Assembly: GCA_964541305.1 (NCBI GenBank)
Contig: CAZIPE010000013.1
Span: forward strand, 1 to 17,663
Length of the DNA stretch: 17,663 nucleotides
Direction of reading: 5' to 3'
Source: CAZIPE01 sp964541305
GTDB lineage: Bacteria > Patescibacteriota > Saccharimonadia > Saccharimonadales > UBA7683
The first letter of the stretch is position 1; the number at the start of each line of letters is the position of its first letter. Of the stretch, positions 13,734-17,663 are shown one piece after another. A model generated the notes under the pieces. The model was not told the origin of the DNA. It saw only the letters and a list, made by a program, of their open reading frames with translations, and ran no database searches. Position numbers and translations under genes: made by a program.

Positions 13734-14306
13734 TCAACGTATTTCTACACCTAGTTCAAGCAGTTGGGTCTTCAGCACAGAAATAGTTGTGTACTGGACC
13801 GCATGCATACCAAAGCTATTGGCCGCCGAGACAAAACCTTCTCTGTCATCAACAAAAACTGTTTCGCCAGCTTCAACAGCTAGTTTCTCGCAAATATCTG
13901 CGTAGGCTTCAGGTTGTGGTTTGAGATGGCCGGTTTCTCCAGAAAGCGATAATGAATCAAAAAGCCTCAAATCTGCCTCGTCTAAAAATTCATTGAGGTA
14001 ATTTCCACCAATATTTGAAAGCATACCAATTTTGTATGATTTTTTAAGCTCGGTGATAATTTTTAGGAGTGGAGCGTTTCGGGTGTGATGTCGGCGAATC
14101 ATATCATCCGCAACAGTTTTATCTGCACCTGTGAGCTGGCAGAGCTGTTCAATAAATTGATTGTACTGTATAAATCCAAGATCATTCTGACGATTCAAAT
14201 CACGGGCTTCTTGCAGATCATCTTCCTTCACGAAGGCATTCAAAAACGCCAACCAACCATCCTCGGTCAATACCCCAAAACAATCAAATACAACAGCTTT
14301 TATCAA
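13734..14306 (-). CDS. HAD-superfamily hydrolase (subfamily IA-like)
   Basis: HAD hydrolases of this type remove phosphate from small metabolites, or halide in dehalogenases, through an Asp nucleophile. Motif I is VVFDCFGVLTEDG near residue 5-16: the nucleophile Asp is present but the usual second Asp at +2 is Phe, as in dehalogenase-like members. Motif II is MLSNIG, motif III includes the Lys of GHLKPQPEAY, and motif IV is ETVFVDDREGFVSAANSFGM, with the paired Asp. Length is about 190 residues with a helical cap after motif I. I take the TTG at 14306, whose TTGA overlaps the polA TGA stop and follows a G-rich GGGGCGAGC; an in-frame TTG at 14318 is an alternative. Coupled to polA. Substrate unknown. 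Confidence 0.85.
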   Translation of the reverse strand: MIKAVVFDCFGVLTEDGWLAFLNAFVKEDDLQEARDLNRQNDLGFIQYNQFIEQLCQLTGADKTVADDMIRRHHTRNAPLLKIITELKKSYKIGMLSNIGGNYLNEFLDEADLRLFDSLSLSGETGHLKPQPEAYADICEKLAVEAGETVFVDDREGFVSAANSFGMHAVQYTTISVLKTQLLELGVEIR

Positions 14307-16945
14307 AGCTCGCCCCAAGTTTTGCCAGATTTTACATCTACTTTCAGTTTGACGGGAAGCTTTGGATAAATACTTTCCATGACTGAAACGAGTATTTTTT
14401 CAACGCTCTCACAATCTTCCTCCAAGCATTCCACCATAATTGAATCGTGAATTTGTAGTAGCTGTTTGGCGCCTTTTGGCAGCTTTTCATCAACCTTAAT
14501 CATTGCCATCTTCATCAAATCAGCTTCGGTGCCCTGAATCGGCATGTTCATCGCAGCACGTTCAGCGGCTGATCGAACAAGGTAATTGCTTGAATGAATA
14601 TCAGGCATTGGGCGACGACGACCAAATAGTGTTTCAACGTAGCCATCCTTCTTAGCCTTGTCTATAAGACTCTGAGTGTAATCAAAAATCGGTTGCCGTA
14701 GCGCTTTATATTTTGCAACAAACTCCTTGGCTTCTATCTCGGTCATACCCGTAGCCACAGAGAGGCCATGTGGGCTCATGCCATACAAAATACCGAAGTT
14801 GATAACTTTAGCGTGGCGACGCTGATCTGGTGTCACCTCATGCGGTGCAATGTCATACACCTGGGCCGCGGTCTCGGTGTGAATATCGGCATCGTGATTG
14901 AATAACTCAATCAACTCCTCATCACCAGCCAATGCAGCCGCCAGCCGAAGCTCAAACTGACTGTAATCAGCACTGATGAGCACATTCCCTTTTTCAACAA
15001 TAAAAGCCTCGCGAATCTTTTTGCCGATTTCAGTACGTACAGGAATATTTTGCAGATTCGGCTCAGCTGATGAAAGACGTCCCGTTTGCGCAATAGTCAA
15101 ACGAAAATCAGTATGCAAACGGGAGTTTTCATCAACCAATCTCGGTAAGGCATCGACATAGGTAGACTTCAATTTAGTATATTCACGGTACTGAGTAATT
15201 AAATTAATGATTGGATGTGTCCAACGCAGTTTATCAAGCTCCCCCGCCGCTGTAGAATAGGCTGTTTTGCCCTTTTTCACACCCTTGGTCGAAAGTCCCA
15301 TATCTTCAAATAATACTTTAGAAAGCTGGGCTGGTGAACTGATATTGAATTCTTGATTAGCGTGTCCATAAATTTGTTGTTCAATGTCTGAGATAAGCCC
15401 CTCGAACTCGCTACTCATCTTGCTCAGATAACCAACATCCAGCTTAATGCCTTCTACTTCCATGCGAGCAAGTACGGGAACAATCGGCCAATCTATCTCC
15501 TGCGCAACCTGTATTAACCCTGTCAATTCGCTCATCTGTTCGCCCTGAAAGGTTGAAAGTTGCCTGATTCCTGCAGCCAACACATCAGCTTTCATTATCA
15601 GTTCGTTATCATCAATGTTTTCAAGATCTGTTTCAATGCTTAAATCGCGTTGAAGCATCTCGGTTAAGCTTGTTTCGCGCTGTAGGCTATTGACCAAAAA
15701 TCCACCAAGTAACGTATCGTGAGCAATACGAGGCAGTGGCAGATTAAGTTGAAGTAACATTTTAAATGACGCCTTCAGGTCATGACCAATAACCGACTCG
15801 GGAGTAACGTTTTTTAAACCGGCAGACAGATCTTTGCCAACCTTTTTACAGTTAACTACATAGGTCGTAGCTCCACTTGCAAAAATAATAATCTGCGGAT
15901 CCTTACCAACAGCCCCGCTACATCGGCTGTAGAGTACAACCTCCTTTTTGCCATTTAAATCTTTGAGTTTTTCCATATCTTTCTTATTCTCAATCAACAC
16001 CACTCTACCTAGTGTGAGACTAGCCGTTTTTCCATCATGAGCTAGCACCTCGTTCTCACCACCAGCTTGCATGTGGTTGGGTAGATTGCGTAGTAACGAT
16101 CGGAATTCGAGTCTCTGTAGCAATTTTTTAAGACGTTCGGTATCTAGGTCGTTCACATCCATGGCATCAAGATTGAGTTCAACGGGCGCATCGTCGTATA
16201 GCCGTGCAACTTCTTTACTCATATAGGCTGAGTCTTTGCCGGCTTCTAGCTTCTTTTTGACACTATCTTTTATTTCCCACAGATTCTCATACACACCTTC
16301 AAGTGTCTTATATTTCTGTAATAAATCTACGGCGGTCTTCTCACCAATTCCTGGTACACCAGGGATGTTATCCGAACTATCACCCTTGAGGCTTTTAAGG
16401 TCGAGGAATTGTTGCACGCTAATGCCATATTTTGCCTCGAACGCTTCTATATCAAATCGATCAATGTTACTAAATCCTTTTTTAAGCGCATAGGCATGAG
16501 TATGTTCACTTACGCTTTGAAGAACATCCAAATCCGAGCTAATCAGCATGGTCTCGAGACCTGCCCTCTCTGCTTTTAGCGCCAGTGTGTGCATAATATC
16601 ATCAGCTTCGTAATCATCGTATTCATATAACGGCCAACTGAACGCCTCTAGCATTTCATACAGGAGTGGAATTTGCTTATAAAAATCTGGCGGTGCTGGC
16701 TTGCGCCCCGCCTTATAAGTAGGTAAGACTTTTAGCCGTTTTCGGATATTCGTCTTCGGCTTATCCCATGCCACACAGACGTAGTCGGGCTTCAGTTTTT
16801 TAATAAGCTCCAAACTCATTGCCGCAAAGCCGTAGACTCCACCGGTTGGCGTTCCATCTGCGAGTGCTAACGCCGGCATAGCATAGTACCCACGGTAAAA
16901 GACTGACTTCCCGTCAATAATTGCTAGTTTCTTCCGCTCACTCAT
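14303..16945 (-). CDS. polA: DNA polymerase I without a functional proofreading site
   Basis: Pol I fills gaps and removes RNA primers. In the 880-residue product the 5'-3' exonuclease (1-290) is intact: D11 in IDGKS, D61 in AWDKPK, YEADD (112-116), SSDLD (136-140) and GDSSDNIPGVPGIG (188-201). The middle region (about 310-480) keeps the 3'-5' exonuclease fold but not its metal ligands: the DxE position reads LYSRC (338-342), the exoII block reads GHDLKAS (387-393), and only D410 of a later motif seems kept. The polymerase domain is complete: motif A SADYSQFELRLAA (658-670, D660), motif B RRHAKVINFGILYG (709-722), motif C QIHDSIMVE (831-839, D834), where Ser replaces the usual Glu after HD. 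The ATG at 16945 has a TATACT 6 nt upstream and no Shine-Dalgarno. Followed by the overlapping HAD gene. Confidence 0.96.
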   Translation of the reverse strand: MSERKKLAIIDGKSVFYRGYYAMPALALADGTPTGGVYGFAAMSLELIKKLKPDYVCVAWDKPKTNIRKRLKVLPTYKAGRKPAPPDFYKQIPLLYEMLEAFSWPLYEYDDYEADDIMHTLALKAERAGLETMLISSDLDVLQSVSEHTHAYALKKGFSNIDRFDIEAFEAKYGISVQQFLDLKSLKGDSSDNIPGVPGIGEKTAVDLLQKYKTLEGVYENLWEIKDSVKKKLEAGKDSAYMSKEVARLYDDAPVELNLDAMDVNDLDTERLKKLLQRLEFRSLLRNLPNHMQAGGENEVLAHDGKTASLTLGRVVLIENKKDMEKLKDLNGKKEVVLYSRCSGAVGKDPQIIIFASGATTYVVNCKKVGKDLSAGLKNVTPESVIGHDLKASFKMLLQLNLPLPRIAHDTLLGGFLVNSLQRETSLTEMLQRDLSIETDLENIDDNELIMKADVLAAGIRQLSTFQGEQMSELTGLIQVAQEIDWPIVPVLARMEVEGIKLDVGYLSKMSSEFEGLISDIEQQIYGHANQEFNISSPAQLSKVLFEDMGLSTKGVKKGKTAYSTAAGELDKLRWTHPIINLITQYREYTKLKSTYVDALPRLVDENSRLHTDFRLTIAQTGRLSSAEPNLQNIPVRTEIGKKIREAFIVEKGNVLISADYSQFELRLAAALAGDEELIELFNHDADIHTETAAQVYDIAPHEVTPDQRRHAKVINFGILYGMSPHGLSVATGMTEIEAKEFVAKYKALRQPIFDYTQSLIDKAKKDGYVETLFGRRRPMPDIHSSNYLVRSAAERAAMNMPIQGTEADLMKMAMIKVDEKLPKGAKQLLQIHDSIMVECLEEDCESVEKILVSVMESIYPKLPVKLKVDVKSGKTWGEL

Positions 16946-16951
16946 AGACCT

Positions 16952-16957
16952 AGTATA
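16952..16957 (-). promoter_or_regulatory. -10 box of polA, leaderless layout
   Basis: TATACT on the minus strand ends 6 nt before the polA ATG, so transcription should begin at the start codon. The -35 position at 17 bp (TACCCC) is poor; a TTGACT lies 22 bp upstream, too far for a normal sigma-70 promoter. Confidence 0.45.
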
Positions 16958-17021
16958 CCCTGAGAGTAGCCTATGGGGTAGTCAACTAGTTACATCATTC
17001 TGTTATTCGTATGTTCTGAAT

Positions 17022-17330
17022 TTATTGATTTAGTGTTTTATCAACTTTACTCTTTGCTTCTTGAAGATAATCTTGAAGTAAAGAATCATAGAGTTCTTCG
17101 AGGTTTACACTAAGCTGTTCACCCACCCAACTTTTAGCTTGTTCAGGATCACCTTGCTTAACGGTTTCAAACTGCTTCCTTTGTTCATCGCTCAGCATGT
17201 CATCAAGCGTACCTACGAGTCGATGTTCAACAACTGCTTTAACGTTATTCACCGCTTCGTCTTTTATATTCTGTGGTAATGCACCGAGGCTCATCGCGTC
17301 GATTATCTGTTGGTCTGTTGTGTTGTTCAT
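17022..17330 (-). CDS. Small helical protein, DUF5663-like
   Basis: 102 residues, acidic, almost certainly all-helical. The pattern of a short N-terminal helix, then EHRLVGTLDDMLSDEQRKQFETV (36-58) and a C-terminal amphipathic helix, resembles the small DUF5663 proteins that, from memory, are common in CPR genomes; this assignment is tentative and the function is unknown. No signal peptide or membrane helix. Only a weak purine-rich AAGAAAG lies upstream of the ATG. It follows the partial gene at the window end by 43 bp on the same strand, so the two may be co-transcribed. Confidence 0.7.
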   Translation of the reverse strand: MNNTTDQQIIDAMSLGALPQNIKDEAVNNVKAVVEHRLVGTLDDMLSDEQRKQFETVKQGDPEQAKSWVGEQLSVNLEELYDSLLQDYLQEAKSKVDKTLNQ

Positions 17331-17373
17331 TGTGCTGTTCTTTCTTTTTATTTTTTTACGTACCTACTCGGTA

Positions 17374-17663
17374 TTATATTCTACTTTTTAAGAATTCTGC
17401 AACGCCAGGCTTCCAGCTCGCACCACCTGGAGCGCTAATTCCAAAATCACCTTGAACTCTTTGGTACGTATTTAGTGGTTCAATAAGACCGTCTTTACCG
17501 AACTTAGCAATCGCATCGTTGTAAATTTGGAAGGCTTTGTTTGCATCAACTGATGTGCCATTTGCTTGTGCAAAATCTTGAATTTCATGAGTGAATCCAT
17601 TACCTGGTTCAACTATAAAGTCCTGCCCGTTGATTGATTCTTGAACTGGAGGTTTCGGAGCTG
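17374..17663 (-). CDS. C-terminal end of an unknown protein, cut by window edge
   Basis: An open frame enters from the right edge and ends in TAA at 17374-17376 after 95 visible codons. It reads PKPPVQESINGQDFIVEPGN, then THEIQDFAQANGTSVDANKAF and a final ISAPGGASWKPGVAEFLKSR. The Pro-rich opening suggests a linker before a small C-terminal globular domain of about 80 residues, with the conserved-looking GNGFTHEI and FGISAPGGASW. The HEIQDFAQANG run faintly recalls LysM-type openings but is not convincing. Family unknown. The long unbroken frame with normal codon use supports a real gene. Confidence 0.7.
   Translation of the reverse strand, partial: APKPPVQESINGQDFIVEPGNGFTHEIQDFAQANGTSVDANKAFQIYNDAIAKFGKDGLIEPLNTYQRVQGDFGISAPGGASWKPGVAEFLKSRI

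Noticed and set aside
16958..16985. TTGACT upstream of polA as the -35 of its promoter
   Set aside because: The spacing to TATACT is 22 bp, longer than sigma-70 promoters tolerate.
1..17663. UGA recoding (Gly or Trp), tRNA genes, CRISPR arrays, insertion sequences
   Set aside because: UGA terminates genes at correct family lengths; no cloverleaf, regularly spaced repeats, transposase or terminal inverted repeats were found on either strand.

Overview
The window looks like chromosomal DNA of a Candidate Phyla Radiation (Patescibacteria) bacterium, most likely a Candidatus Saccharibacteria relative. This is inferred from the character of the proteins: a compact core set, a lysine-rich tail on S20, a short TruB, a long disordered protein carrying a degenerate DHH domain, and small hypothetical proteins of the kind common in this group. 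No 16S gene is present to prove it. UGA acts as an ordinary stop (polA and truB, for example), so the UGA=Gly code of Gracilibacteria/Absconditabacteria does not apply. I see no mobile element, CRISPR array, tRNA or rRNA, and no gap between genes exceeds about 200 bases.

Layout, left to right. (1) pnp (cut by the window edge) and rpsO form a minus-strand RNA-decay/ribosome pair, separated by a strongly structured intergenic RNA. (2) A divergent promoter region with overlapping -35 boxes leads to a 577-residue, charged, tail-anchored hypothetical protein on the plus strand. (3) It converges on a minus-strand ABC-F ATPase gene, which sits downstream of truB. (4) truB and a divergent PIG-L/LmbE deacetylase gene share a 22-bp intergenic region with overlapping -10 boxes. 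(5) A 798-residue protein with a catalytically dead DHH domain and a long disordered tail is encoded on the minus strand, divergent from rpsT (S20). (6) An isolated hypothetical gene with divergent codon use and an operator-like palindrome in its promoter lies next. (7) mutM, an LssY_C-domain membrane protein and holA form a tight minus-strand operon. (8) A small hypothetical gene follows, then a HAD hydrolase overlapping the end of polA. (9) A small DUF5663-like gene and the C-terminal end of an unknown protein close the window.

Functionally the window is mostly information processing: translation (S15, S20, ABC-F, TruB), RNA decay (PNPase) and DNA replication/repair (HolA, PolA, Fpg). The recurring regulatory theme is a -10 box only 6-9 nt before the start codon (the 577-residue gene, truB, the PIG-L gene, mutM, polA). 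This predicts leaderless mRNAs, whereas rpsO, rpsT, pnp and the 9857-10456 gene have Shine-Dalgarno sequences. The most interesting items are the two overlapping divergent promoters, the rpsO-pnp RNA switch-like structure, the DHH pseudoenzyme, the low-complexity insertion inside TruB, and a possible small RNA after rpsT.
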